A DNA stretch of 64,000 nt from Embiotoca jacksoni (lineage: Eukaryota > Chordata > Actinopteri > Embiotocidae). The stretch is from the NCBI GenBank assembly GCA_022577435.1, contig JAKOON010000050.1, forward strand, positions 2,276,001 to 2,340,000, read 5' to 3'. How positions within the stretch are numbered: position 1 is the first letter of the stretch; every line of letters begins with the position of its first letter. Shown piece after piece: positions 1 to 12,501 of the stretch. A program made the translations under genes and the position numbers. The notes beneath the pieces are model-generated. The model was not told the origin of the DNA. It ran no database searches and was given only the letters and a program-made list of their open reading frames with translations.

Positions 1-1142
1 GTCACCTCTCTAAAATTGTCATTACATATACAAACGCTAGAGGCCACTACATTTTAAAACGTAACTGTGGGTCGTAACTAGCTGCTTGTTCAAAAGACCT
101 GTGGCGTGTTTTCTGGACAAGTCTCCTGCCACAATATGTGGATATGCTGTTTATTTGTATCAATGTAATCTGAATTCCATAAAATGTCAGTCTTTCTATG
201 TACTTCCTGGGTATACAAGTAGAATCTCTGGTTTTGGATGTATTGTGTTTGAGGATTTCCTTCTTGGATCTTACTAATAAAGCAGAAAAAAAAAGAAGGT
301 ACAAGCGTTTAAAAAATATGCGTGGCAGCTTGTGTTGCTGCTTTGGTTGTTTGATTGTGACCAAAGACGTCAGTCATACTGCAGATTGGGCCGCCATGTT
401 GCCTTCTCTTGTTCCCGTCCAAGAATCCCTACGCGCACTTTGGCTTTTACGTCCTGATGTAAATTCCTTTCATGGCTACAGCCGGCAAACTGTTGATTGT
501 TATCTCTCCCGTAAAGCCACAAATTTACTGTCAGCAAAAGGCTTTTTACTGCCCAAAACCAGCTGCGGTGGCAAATTACTATCCGAAAAGAGCAAATTAT
601 CTAAAAGCAACAGTGGAAGTTATTGAGTATGTTTCGGTTTGATTGAATTCCTGTTGTGCTGGTCTTCGACACCTGTGGCCCTTTTGGGCTGCTTGCTTTG
701 TTTCACTTTGTTGTCTGACCAAAAGGAAACAAAAGGGAGGCATTTTAGATTGATTCGCGCTGACTAATTAATGATTCATATCTGCCACCTGTGACTTATG
801 TGTAGTGCTTTATTGAAGGGTGGGGTGAGTGCACGTTGCCCCCAAACTAACAATAATGAAAAAGAAAAAAAAAGCTTTAGATTGGATAAAATGGTCTTTT
901 AATGTCATATTTATTTCACCCTTTTTACAGTTGATTGTTATTTGTCTGTTTTTTGCTCTTCATGTGAACCCGTTAATATGAAATACATAAATATGAAATA
1001 CGTACGTGATCTGTTCCTTACACTCGTGTTTAAACACCAAAATGTGTTTCAGGGTACAATTACAAGAAAAATATTCCCGATTACTTGCTTTTTCTGAGAT
1101 CAGCCAATTACTGACCACTTCCTGTCATCGCTTGCGTTGCAG
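1..1142 (+). other. adgrl3: Partial intron upstream of the first visible adgrl3 exon
   Basis: This is the 3' end of an intron whose 5' end is outside the window. It closes with a pyrimidine-rich stretch and a ttgcag acceptor at 1137-1142. I looked for the preceding GPS/GAIN exon, which should encode the Cys-rich proteolysis site and end in a residue run like AHVEVK, and found nothing like it. That exon must therefore lie before position 1. Short open frames here show no family resemblance. Confidence 0.75.
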
Positions 1143-1352
1143 AACACCGACCCCGTTCACGACATGCTCCTGGATGTCATCACCTGGGTCGGCATCCTCC
1201 TCTCACTGGTCTGCCTGCTCATCAGCCTCTTCACCTTCTGCTTCTTCCGCGGCCTCCAGAGTGATCGCAACACCATCCATAAGAACCTGTGCATCAGCCT
1301 GTTCATCGCCGAGTCCCTGTTTCTGGTGGGCATCAACCGGGGCGACCAGCCG
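1143..1352 (+). CDS. adgrl3: adgrl3 exon: TM1, first intracellular loop and TM2
   Basis: This exon encodes 70 residues of latrophilin-3, a neuronal adhesion GPCR that binds teneurin and FLRT partners across synapses (family knowledge). The reading begins NTDPVHDMLLDVITWVG. TM1 is the hydrophobic run GILLSLVCLLISLFTFCFF. The loop FRGLQSDRNTIHKN follows, and then TM2, NLCISLFIAESLFLVGI, ending in NRGDQP. The borders are a ttgcag acceptor and a CCG|gtaaga donor. The exon is 210 nt and phase 0 at both ends. The SDRNTIHKNLCISLF segment is a latrophilin hallmark. The window lacks the extracellular exons, so the gene is partial only because the window starts inside it. Confidence 0.96.
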
Positions 1353-3522
1353 GTAAGAGTCTCGCTGCTGGTGAAGGGATTTAGCATGCAGGTTAAAGTG
1401 TGAATTTGTGTGTTGGTGGCAATTTCACATTGAAAAACATTGAAGTAATTCGAATAAAATAATGTATCAATAGGATTATGTTGTTACTATGCTAGGTTTA
1501 GCTAAGTGAAGGCTCCATATATATTATTATTTATTATAGTTTCTTGTCTAACTCGAGGTAACAAAATGAGTAAGTGTGTTTACCAAAATGTCAAACTGTA
1601 CCTTTAAGTGGAAGATTAAAAACATTGAGCAAATCAAGGTTCATTTGTAGTCTCAAATGTTAAATTAAAACCAATTAAACCAGTTAATCGGACATGTTTA
1701 AAGATTGCAAAAAATGTTGTAACTTTAAAAATGCAAAAACTTAGCTGATAAGGAGGTACTATCTTAGTTTTGTTTTAATCAAAGCAGGCAATCAGTTTCC
1801 ACTGTGTCTTTTTTCTTCTATTCGCCGGGAAAAGGTGTATTTCAAGTGTGTGGTTGAACGTCCACTGAAGGATATCCAGCATCTTTTCTCTAGATTCGAG
1901 AGCCTAAAATATTGTTGAGAAAATATAACCTTTGGTGTCCTGCCGTGCTGTGAGTGGTGCCTCCCAGTGAGTGCCAGTGGCCCTTGACTTTTTAGTCTCT
2001 GTCAGATACCAAATACTGAAAGCAGAAGGATTGGATGCTATTTATTCAACAAATGCACCCTCCCATGGTTGTGCAGGAGCAAACGCACACTTAAAAGCAC
2101 ACTCTCGTGCTCACACACCCACACCCGCCAACTCACTGTCACATCCTCGTATCTGCATCGCCGTTGTATTGCACACACTCACTGACGTGAATTCATCAGT
2201 TCACCCCGCAGTCACCTCCTGTTGCAGTTTTTTCAATTTGCAAACACTTCAGACTAATCTGGATTAAGCACTTCTATACACTAAACCTCCTTCTAGGATA
2301 ATAACTGTAGTTTGGATGCCATTACTCTGCTGTAAGAGCTCAGCTCGGGTAACACGCTGTCACCGCACAGTCATCTTCAAGTGTGTGTGTGTGCTCGATA
2401 TTCATACACCAGAGAAATGTGGAGTCATTACATGTATACAGGTCAGCAGCGGGCTTTTTCTTTTCTTTTTTTTTCTTCCCACCTACACCTCCTTGCAATC
2501 AGGCCGGGTTTTGCTTGCTAATGAGGCAGAACACACAGTTAGTGTTGCACTGCTGGGTCAGACACTGGAATACACATCACAGCTAACGGTCTGTCGTTGT
2601 TTATATCCAGATTATTCCCCACATACCAGTTCACAGCTGTGTTATAAGCGCAGGTGATGAGTATAGACTTCACAGAGAAAGAAAAAAAAATAGTTTGCTC
2701 TTTAAATATCACGATAACTATCAGAACTAAAAAATAAAAAAAAAAATCACAGGACATGGTTTAGCCGCGAAGCTAACTCCCTGTGAAGTTGGGAGGCAAT
2801 GCTTTGGCCCTCCACCTTCCATCACATTTTATGGGTATGATTCACAGCCCGGCTGTAAGATCGCTCTCCTGGACTGCAATTAATATCCACTCAACCTTTT
2901 AGCTATTTAATTGAATCCATTTCAGTGACAAAATACGCTAGTTATGTTCAACTGTGCCAATAATTACATCAATCAATGTAAGTACTGTATCTTATCCTTG
3001 TTAAGGACGCGTGTGCGGCCGAACGCGTACATGCAAATGACAGCCCGCCGTATGTCTGTACACAGACAAGCCCCCCGTCCGGCTCAAGTGTGGCGGCGGG
3101 CTGCATTATGTACCCGGCCGGGGCGGACTTCCAAATGGCTCTTGGACCGTCGACTTCGCTTCTTCATAGCTCTCTTTCATCCACGCCAGCGACGGCAGAC
3201 TGAGACCTCGGTGGCTGCGGCCTCCCTCTGCCGGTCGCGGCGGGCGGGCGTCCGATCGCGTCAGCCAAACAAAGCTCAGCGACGCTGATTGTCAGAAAGA
3301 CACAAAACGGGGGAGAAGTCAGGAAAAAGCTGCTCGGCGGCAGTCGCTTGGTTTCAACGCGGTCGCGTTACGACGCCCTCACGCAACGTTCAGGAAACTA
3401 ATGAAGACAAGTGATTTCAAATAGTCTCTGATCTTTAATGTTCAAAATCACTCATCCTTTCCCTCCCTCTCCCCCCCCCCCCCCCCCCCCGACTTTTATC
3501 TCTTCTCACGAAACCTTCCCAG
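1353..3522 (+). other. adgrl3: adgrl3 intron between the TM2 and TM3 exons
   Basis: This 2.2-kb intron has a gtaaga donor and a cttcccag acceptor. Most of it is AT-rich with short A/T runs. From about 3005 to 3380 it turns GC-rich and dense in CpG. A 20-nt poly-C run at 3471-3490 sits about 30 nt before the acceptor, inside the pyrimidine tract. Open frames over the GC-rich part show no recognisable protein. Confidence 0.85.
3471..3490. repeat. Poly-C run in the pyrimidine tract of a splice acceptor
   Basis: This is an uninterrupted run of 20 C preceded by C/T-rich sequence. It lies about 32 nt upstream of the exon at 3523. Runs like this vary in length between individuals and are prone to sequencing and assembly error. 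Confidence 0.9.
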
Positions 3523-3743
3523 ATTGCTTGTGCTGTTTTCGCCGCCCTGCTCCACTTCTTCTTCCTGGCGGCGTTCACGTGGATGTTCCTCGAGGGCGTG
3601 CAGCTCTACATCATGCTGGTGGAGGTGTTCGAGAGCGAGCACTCGCGCAGACGCTACTTCTACCTGGTGGGCTACGGCGTCCCCGCTCTGATCGTGGCCG
3701 TTTCGGCGGCGGTGGACTACCGCAGCTACGGCACAGATCGAGT
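3523..3743 (+). CDS. adgrl3: adgrl3 exon: TM3, second intracellular loop and TM4
   Basis: This exon encodes 73 residues plus two bases of a split valine codon. It starts IACAVFAALLHFFFLAAF, in which the Cys is the conserved TM3 cysteine expected to form the disulfide with the second extracellular loop. The family signature WMFLEGVQLYIMLVEVFE follows, then the loop SEHSRRRYFY and TM4, LVGYGVPALIVAVSAAV, and the exon ends DYRSYGTDR-V. The acceptor is cttcccag and the donor GT|gtgagt. The split codon is completed by the first base of the exon at 9975. Codons are strongly G/C-ending, unlike the surrounding intron. Identity with the latrophilin family is unmistakable. Confidence 0.96.
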
Positions 3744-6700
3744 GTGAGTACACGCGGAGCCGGATTGGTGAGCGCACCGGGCTTCGCAGTCTCGCCCGAA
3801 GCCTTCGGAACGACTGGCTGTCCTCGCGGCAGGATGTTCAAATCACATTTTGCCAGTTTTTTGGGGTTTTTTTAGGCTATTTTTTTTTTTTTAGAAATGA
3901 TTGGGTTCGATTTGTTTTCCCCGGAGTACAATTCAAAACTATACGTTACTTTACATGGGCAGCTTCTGGGTCCCACATACGAAACAAATCGTTCCAGGGT
4001 TAACTCTAAACACCAACAAATTACACATCAGGACTCATTCACCGGTCAATAGACAATATCGCCAAGCCTAAACGTTTGTAAAATGTCTTTTATTGCTTGA
4101 CAATAAGCGTCGTAAAAAAAAAAAACCTAGAAAGTAACGAGTTTTTTTTGTTTCCCTTTTAAAAAAAGGCTGCTGCTGCTTTTAAACTAGAGGTGTGGAG
4201 TTCAAACCATGTGGGTGTTTTCAGCTGGGAGAGTCTTTTGAAAGAAAATAATTGTATGTCGGGCAATCAAAAGGTTCAAAGATTGCTCCTCTCGCACGCG
4301 AATGGTGCACAGCGGCGGGACAGGCATGAAGCAGGGGGGGTAGCGCTCCTCCTTGTGAGTACATTTTCCACGTTCGATGGCTCGATCAACATCAGCACCT
4401 GAGTTGCACACGTTTGTTTGACCGCTGGTCTCCGTGCATTTGGGATTTTGTTTTTATGGACATGACCAGAGGGCGAGCGTCAAATTTTCGTGCCAAACTC
4501 GTGAAATCCTTAAAAAAAAATGATTCAGTTGCTATGGCGATGAAGCAACGATCCGGGTGAGGGGCAGAACGTCATTGACCGAGACCCAAAAAAAAAAAAG
4601 CTTCATCGGGTCAGGAGCACAACCAGGTGGGTTTTCTCTGACATCTGCAGGTTTTGCACCCTGAATTCATTTTTTTTCAGAGTGACACCGCTCCCGCTCC
4701 CTAAAACTACTTTCTGTCTCCCGATAATTTGACCAAAAAAAAATAAAAAAATCTCTACTTAAGTATCAGGCGCATGGAGAAATTGCAAACGTCCAAAATG
4801 CCACAAAAACACGGGGAACTAAGGTGCCGGCGTTAATCAAGCGACAAGACTTTGGAATACCTGCCGACGAAGGTCAACTCCTTCCCCTTGCTCCACGCTC
4901 ATGTGTGTGCTGCTGTGCAGCAGGAACAGTGTCTGAGCTTTTTGATCGCCCGTCGTATTATGGAAATTATTCAACGATTTTTACATGTTCAGGCGGGATT
5001 GTTGGGATCGGACACTTTGTTTTAACGCCAAACTGAGGGAACATCCACGGAAAGACTGCGCCCGACTTGAAAACTGGTTTGTGTTGTGTTTGAGGGGTTT
5101 TAATAATGTCACACATGACGCTCCAATAGCTATCGCTTTAATGACGCAGAACGGTTACTCAGGGCGTACGTTCCCCCTCCCACCCCCCCCACCCCCCACT
5201 GCTGAATTAACATTGTCTTGACAGTGAAAAATGCTCACATGAGGAGATGGTACTGCTGGAAGAATATGAGCCTATCGTGGTTCATTTCTTCAGCATTTTG
5301 AGTAACGAACGTCGAGATGGCGATGGAAAGAGAGAGAAAGCGACGGGAGATCAACGAAAAAGATGGAGAGTAACGCAGACGGCCTTTTTGTGTTTCCCAG
5401 TGTAATTTCCACAGCTCCGTTCTCTTTGAAATACTATAAAGCAGTATAATGCCAAACGGGGTGGGGGGGGGGGGGGGGGACGCTCTCCATCCGTCTCCGT
5501 TAATCTCAAACCCATCTGAAAATAATGAAGACCAGCATCAGCAGTTTGCTTCTGAGATGTTTATCATATGTGGCTCGCACACATCAACTGGTAGATGGTG
5601 CGTTTGTAGACCGGCGGAGCTATAGTTCTTGATGATGGATGCGGTGACAGCCGCCACCGCCCGAGCTTTGGCATCACGTGAATAATTAAAGGCTGCCACC
5701 GGTGGAACAATTACACGCAGCCGTGTGAAGGATGAAGGAAGGGACAAGGTGCGACACGTGGTGAATGTCAGAAGGTTGGAGGGGAGCGCGCGGCTCTGCC
5801 GCAAATTGATTTTCGGCGCCGTGGCAGGCGTTATCGGAGGTGGTGTCGCTTTGAGCAGAAAAAAAAAACCCAACGAGTTGCGGTGGCCCGGCTGCAGCAG
5901 ATGAATGAAGCCACGTCGAGTGACTCCCAATAAGTGAGCGCATGAAAGAGGGCCGCCGCAGCCCGAAGGTCGGCGCGAGGCCCGAGATCAAACGGGAATC
6001 TCTGATCTGAGCGGGATTTCCATTCAGTTCCTCTCCGTCATTACTCTAAATGTGCCCTTGAGCAAAACGATAACCCCGCTGTAGTCCAGTGAGGCCGCTC
6101 AGCGAGCAGAACAGCAAAACAAGGGTGTGATCCTGTGTAGTTTCTCCGGTCTCGTGAAAGCGATACATCAAACCACCTGTAAGCTCAGGAGGTGGAATTA
6201 CCTTTTAGTTGCAGTAATCTATTTATTGTTACAGTTGTCTGTTAACTCTTTCTTTTCCACTGAGCACGCAGAATAACGGCGAATATGGCAGAAGGCCTCT
6301 TATGGAGTTTTCTTGTGCATAACAGTTTGCATTTACCCAACTGTAGCACGCATCCTTGAGCCCAAACAAACATGCCGATATGCGCTTCTTTTCCGATAAA
6401 ACATTTAAAGGCCGTTTTCTTTTATTTTTAAATACACAATATGGCTGTTTACTTCTATTTGATATTAGCCAGCAGCGCTACTGTTTGCAAGCAAATCTTC
6501 GACCGTGTTTACTTGACCGCTGTATGAGCTGTTGTTGTCTTATTGACCACAGCGTTGGTCGATGCCAGTGCCTTTTCTGTGCGCTGGAAAAAAGACATTC
6601 ATCTCTTTACATCGATGATAGCCGAGCCTTTCTTTACTATCTACAGCTGAGCATCTGAGGTTGTTTAAGCTGACAGGACCCACACATGGAAGATTTTTTT

Positions 6701-9700
6701 TTTTTTTTTTTTTTGTGAGCAGACTTGGAGTACAGCAACATATATTGAAGGGATGCCGTGTTTATATGTATCTCGTCATATTTTGGAGTAAATTTGGCGG
6801 AATGGACGTCTTTATTTAAACCAATACGGCAGGACTTTCACAACTAAATGAGCATCAGGTACATTCATGCGGCAGCCCGTGAGAATTAAACCAGATAAAA
6901 CTCTTATTTCACGTACAGAGTTTTAAAATCTGGTGTCTGGTGAGACGTTCCCGTGCTCGCTGGATGAATGCTAATTCGGACAGGGATTAAGAAAAAAAAA
7001 AAAAAAAACACTTCACTTGTGTGGCTCTCTGGACTTTCCAAAAGTTTTAACACATGACACGGTGCTAAAATCGTAAAGATACACGACTCCATCAATATCT
7101 TCTTTCAGTGGATATCTTGCTTAGAAGGAGACCGAGCTACCTGAGCAGCTTAGTGTTTCGACGTGCTGTAATTATTCAGTTTGAGAAACCATCTCTGGAA
7201 AGCAATAAAACAGACTAGCTTGAATCCAGGAGTTTTGTCTCACGAGGCGTGCACAAGACGCCAACGAATCAGAGTTTCGTCGAAACTTTGCTCCATAACA
7301 CCAAATTTCCCAGACTGCCTTTGATATAATATGACCACACGCGCCAGACACCTCTTAAAGGTTAAAGGCAAGATGTGCCTCCGGGCCTTCGACTGAATCA
7401 AAAGCCGCTGGTCATCTTCGTGGCCCAAATATTTCACATTTCGTCATCAACTCACTGTCACGCCGATGACCGTCTCCATTGCCGAGATGAGATTAAGTTG
7501 CCTCGGCTCTCGGGACAGCATGTGTCAGCTCAGTGCAGATTGGTGGCACAAATGCCAGAGCACCGAGCACGAGCTGTTGGCACGACAACCTTTATTTTGC
7601 TTTTTTTTTGTGTTATTTTTGATTTGTATCGTGCAAAAAAGTAGCACGCCAGGAGGGAAGACAAAACCAGCTGCGTACCAAAAAGGCAAAAACAAACATG
7701 ACACGAGTGGAGAAGGGGGAGGGAAGACGAGGCAGAGAGAAAAGATGACAGCTCGCAGATCCTGCCGCCCACCAAGTCTTTTAAATCTTTCCATGATCTC
7801 AAGAAGAAGACGGCAAAAAACGAACAATGGATCCTTCAGCATAATTTATAAGAGCGACATTGGGAGCGTAGTGCTTTGATGAGCTGCCACGCTTCTCTGC
7901 ATGTTGTTCAGCTTTTGTTTGCGCTTGTTCACTGTTTTGTGTGTCCATATGTGTTTTTCTGTGTCGCCTCCTTTCATCCATTGATACCAGTGAGGGGGAG
8001 ACATATCAAGTCCCAGTAATAGCAAAGGAGCAGTCAATTTTTGTGATGTCACTTGGTATACAGTATTTTCTCTTGTTTTCAAAGTATTGTCTGCTGTTTT
8101 TCAGAGGTGTTGGGGGACAAAAAAAAATAGAAACGTGTGCAAACTTGTCGGTGGCAGCTGAGCTTTTTCATGCGAATTAGGCGCTATTGCTGTAAATACT
8201 GTTTGTTTTTCCTCTGAGAAAATGGTACCAGAATAACATCATCATTATAATGCCATCACATTTGCTCTGCATGATATTAATATAGGTCTCATTTCAAAGA
8301 AAATGAAATTCTACATACATTTCACAACTGCTTTAAGCAATATTTTCACGAGATACAGATGGGTAATTTGCGTGGCATCTTTATCTCCAGCTCTTTTTTT
8401 TTTTGTTGCTGCTGTCACTTTTTAAAGCCCAATAATGTGTTCCTCTAAAGTTCCCCAAACACTTCAATTCGCCTTAAAATGCTCCTGAATTACATCTAAT
8501 TCTCTGCCACTTCCATTTTCCCTCTCTTGTCAGCCTGAATGACAACGCCGCTGTATGAACTGTAATTTTCCAGTGGCCAAAAATGGAGGCGTCTGTCTGC
8601 TGCAGCAGCGGAGATTAAAAGATTAATAATTCAACCGTAGGTCATGAATCACATTTTTTTTTTTCCTCTTTTCTTTTTTTTTTTCTTTTCTTTTGTGACT
8701 TCAAAGGAGCCCTGTCACCTTCCACTGGCCCCGATCCTTTTGGTCTGGATTTAGTTTCCATTGGCAAGAAGAATTGACTTTCTGTATTGTTTTGATATGA
8801 AGTGTAGGGTCGGGGGAGCATGTGATTCCATTATTGACATAATTATAGCGGCCCAACAGAGTCATCAGAGTTAACACGAACATGTAAGACACTTTGTTGA
8901 GTGCTTTAAGGACTGTGTGTGGTCATGTCTGTCGGGGTCAAGGTCAATCTCATTCCGTTGAAGTGGTACAGTTCGGATTCAGTGGGAACCTAATTGAATC
9001 ATTCATAAATTATCGTCCGTGATGGTAATTTGCCACCTTAACCCGACAAATTGAAACAGAAAAGAGCTAAATTTCTGGTCTCTGTCAGGCAGCCTTTGCA
9101 GATATAGCCAGGGTTCAACTTAACATTCTTTCCCCACTGACCCAGTCGGTCAGAGCTTCGGTGGCCCCTTGTACATTTTCACTGTCCTCGCAGACAAATC
9201 ATTTTGGTGAATTATTCCATAATTCATAACAGTGATGTTACTTTTGGTTTTGGTTGTTTATGATGTAAGAACGGAAGTTATGATTATAACATCTTCGTGA
9301 GTGTGGACTTAATAATTAACTCTCGTGTCAAGGAATGAGACAACGCTCAGAGATCTCGGTGTGTCCCACAGATGGAAGATTTTGTTGTGCCGGCGGGCGG
9401 AGCGACGTGTGACTCGTGTGTGTGCTGGGACTCGTGCGGACCTTTTGTCTTCCTCAAGTGTATTTCAGCGAATCACGATGCATTTTCACGACGTCGTCTT
9501 AAACGCGCTCACACCGTAGACTGATAGGCCACAACTAGCCCGCCAACTGACCCTGCCCAAACTTGAATCGGGCCATTGACTCTGTCGAACCATGGTATCT
9601 ACATCCTATTCCTGTTTTCTCTTTTACTTTTGACTAGTACACCTGTTTTGGCTATGAAAGGCCATCATTATGTCTTTAACATTGAAAGCTCCCTCTCCTC

Positions 9701-9974
9701 CAGATTCTCACTGATGGTCATAATGACTGACGGTCTGTGTTTTGAAGTGCCTTTTCCTCCGTGTCACCGCAGCCACCCATTTGATGTATATCCTCTGAGC
9801 AGGAGAATAACGCTATAACCTCAAACCACCCCCCTCCTCCCTCCCTCCCCCAATCCCCGACCCCCCCCCCCCTCCCTCCACACATACACACACACACACT
9901 TTCTTAACATATTCACAATCCTCTCTTCCTTCAAATCCCCCCTCACCTCTCACTTTCTGCCTCTCTCATTGCAG
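3744..9974 (+). other. adgrl3: Large adgrl3 intron between the TM4 and TM5 exons
   Basis: This 6.2-kb intron has a gtgagt donor and a cattgcag acceptor. I see no exon inside it. It contains a poly-G run at about 5463-5479, a poly-T run at about 6694-6714, T-rich tracts near 8657-8695 and a C-rich/CA-rich stretch before the acceptor (about 9827-9900). The part from about 5560 to 6000 is comparatively CpG-rich. No mobile element is recognisable. Confidence 0.8.
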
Positions 9975-10041
9975 TTGCTGGCTTCGCCTGGACACGTACT
10001 TCATTTGGAGTTTCATAGGACCGGCAACCTTGATAATTATG
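9975..10041 (+). CDS. adgrl3: adgrl3 exon: second extracellular loop and start of TM5
   Basis: The first base completes the split valine codon. It is followed by 22 residues: CWLRLDTYFIW, then SFIGPATLIIM. The leading Cys-Trp is the conserved second-extracellular-loop cysteine that pairs with TM3 in adhesion GPCRs (family knowledge). The rest begins TM5. The exon is 67 nt with a ttgcag acceptor and an ATG|gtaagc donor, leaving phase 0. It matches the ADGRL3 sequence as I recall it. Confidence 0.95.
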
Positions 10042-10538
10042 GTAAGCGTGCCCACCCCCCCAACCCCCTCTCCACCCCCCACCCCTTCTACTCATTAACC
10101 CTACTTAGCCTGCGGGTCGTCGCTTAAATGGTCCACAGAGATCCCTTTTTCTAGTTCCTATCTCCCTCTTCTCTCTGCCCTGTCGAGCATATATGCCACC
10201 GGCGGGCACGGAGCCGTCCAGAAAAACGAATGAGGGCTGTAGAGAATATATTGCAGTTTGTCACCCCTGCTGCAGCAGTCACCGGCTGAGACAATTTTAG
10301 GAGGGCGGAGGGGGAGGGGGAGGGAGGGAGGGGGGGTAGTCGTAGTGTGGAGTGAGAGACAGAGAGCCAGAGAGAGAAAGAGCGAGTGAACTCTGCTCAG
10401 TATGCAGTGTTGGAGTAATCCGCACTGCGATTATGATTGATTTTGTTCCCGTTCCAACTCCACTACCTTTTTCCATCTCCAACCTCACAGGCACACACAG
10501 ACAGCTCTGGGTGCAGATACACATGCCTTATGCAAGGA

Positions 10539-10592
<54 letters not shown>

Positions 10593-12409
10593 TTTCTGTG
10601 CCTTTCCCAACTAGGACAGCCCTCATTTTCTTTTAAAAGAGCTTATTTACTGATCCAACTGTTTTAAATCTGATATAAAACTGGTGTTCATCAAAGTGTT
10701 TACGGCAGTGCCAAGCTGTAAATCCTGCTTTGTCACCAGAGATGCTCTTCCAATTTTCCAAGACACCAATCAGCCATGATAATAAATATTGGGTATCAGC
10801 AACTTATAAATATCCCTGACAACAACAAAAAAGTGACAGTTTGATTGTCTAATCGGATTATTTACGGAAAAAAAATCACAATAAAATGTTATTCCAACTG
10901 CCCAGTTACGATCTGTTTGCCAGATCCAAACAACCATAATGCACTTTCACGCTCCAGTTTGGAGTAATCATTCACAATACATCTCTGTGTGCCTCATGCC
11001 TCACTCCTTTCTCTCTCAGACTCACACGCAAGAATATCTATGTTGGAAAGACGGCGAGAGCTCACATCTAATTCTACTGCTGGGAATGTGGTGATGGTGT
11101 GGCCAAAGGTTTTGTAACGTGTTCAGGGTTGTTTTTTTTATCGTTTTGTTTTGGAGGTTCTCGCCTCATGTTAGATGCATGCTTCCTGGAAACAGCAGTA
11201 ACGTAAGTGTACTCCTACTAATTGCTGTCATTCTTGAGGTGTAATTTTTCAACAGTCTCCCGTCCTGCATACCGTGACCAGAATTGACTCTTTTTCTATT
11301 TTAGTGATTACTGACTCAGAGGAAAGAAAATAATGAGATACACAAGAGTGGGTCTGTTTAATTCAAGTTTTGTTTTTTTGATATCCAGCAGTCAAAACAT
11401 AAGGCTACTTGTTTATTTTTCAGCTAATTTGCAGACTGTTCAGCAAATGTAGAAACAGAAGTTCAACTTCTGTCTCTGCTTTTTAAGTTTTACTCACTAA
11501 TCTGTTTTTAAAAAATACAATAATAAAAGAAGAGAAACAGGGGACACAAGGAGAAGGAAAGGGATGCAAACTAATAAGCTAAAGGCTGCCATGTGAAGCT
11601 ACTTTAGTGTCTTTTTTTACCCAATTAAAAAAAAAAATGTTTTATGAGTAAATTTCTCGCAATCAGAAATCAAGTTTGTAACTAAAAACATATGAACTGA
11701 GAATAAAATGATTTTGTTGGTTTTAGTCACTGACTGAAGTTCGCTCGTGTCACAAAACGTTTTGGTTCCAATCAGACCTCCAGTTGTGACTCAAAAACTT
11801 TGGAAAACGAATCAAAAACTTTTGTTGTTTGGTTTTTGACTCACAACCAAAGAGGTATGATTTGCAAACCCCAAAACATGTAATCCAAATAATTGTATTC
11901 TCAGTTTATGTATTTTTACATTCAAATATGATATCTAATTTCAGTGCACAGAATCTGCTATAAAAACTGTGTTTTAAGCTTACATCAAAAAAGACACAAC
12001 AGCACCTTCAGACTCCCATTGCCTGTGGCAGACCTGAAGACACGAGGTTATAACTGCATTTTCACAAATTTCAAGCAGCTCCAAATATTTGTTTTACGAG
12101 AAAGCAGCAGCGGTGGCTTGAATTCCCCGCGGTTGCCTCTGAGTGTGAATATGATGAGACAAGTGTGAGTAAATCAGACGGAAAGGCTCCATCATACAAG
12201 TATGCAGCTGTCTTGTCTCACTGGGTCCTGTTTAGGCCGTTGTATCACCACAGAGGTTTCATTGGATTTTGCGCTCTGTTTGGCAAAGTGGGAAACCGAG
12301 TCTGGCTGCAGTGCTCCAGCTTTGTGCTACAAAGTGCCCCGATTTAAAATGAATGGTAAAGAAACAGGAAGGCTTCAGTCCTGTGTCTCTCTTTCTTTCT
12401 CTCCCCCAG
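10042..12409 (+). other. adgrl3: adgrl3 intron inside TM5
   Basis: This 2.4-kb intron contains C-rich and G/A-rich low-complexity stretches just after the donor (about 10050-10350) and a CA microsatellite at 10541-10589. An imperfect inverted repeat lies at 11783-11847. The acceptor is preceded by a long C/T tract ending cccccag. No extra exon was seen. Confidence 0.8.
10541..10589. repeat. CA dinucleotide microsatellite
   Basis: About 24 uninterrupted AC units within an intron. It creates spurious Thr-His or His-Thr open frames. Confidence 0.97.
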
Positions 12410-12501
12410 CTCAATGTGATCTTCCTGGGCATCGCTCTCTACAAGATGTTCCATCACACAGCCATTTTGAAACCAGACTCCGGTTGCCTGGACAACATCA
12501 A
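12410..12501 (+). CDS. adgrl3: adgrl3 exon: end of TM5 and start of the third intracellular loop
   Basis: This exon encodes 30 residues plus two bases (AA) of a split codon. LNVIFLGIALYKMF finishes TM5. HHTAILKPDSGCLDNI enters the third intracellular loop, which contacts G proteins. The acceptor is cccccag and the donor AA|gtaaga. The split codon is decided by the next exon used: with the constitutive exon at 21558 it is AAA (Lys), and with either micro-exon it is AAC (Asn). This makes it the upstream anchor of an alternatively spliced loop. Confidence 0.95.

Noticed and set aside
1..1142. GPS/GAIN exon of the receptor
   Set aside because: No Cys/Trp-containing GPS reading is present; that exon must lie upstream of the window.
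1006..1356. Frame of 116 residues overlapping the TM1-TM2 exon
   Set aside because: It is a frame-shifted reading across the intron-exon border. The in-frame latrophilin reading with canonical splice sites explains the exon.
2944..3288. Arg-rich frame over the CpG-dense intron patch
   Set aside because: It lacks a recognisable domain and sits inside an adgrl3 intron. The open frame follows from high GC content.
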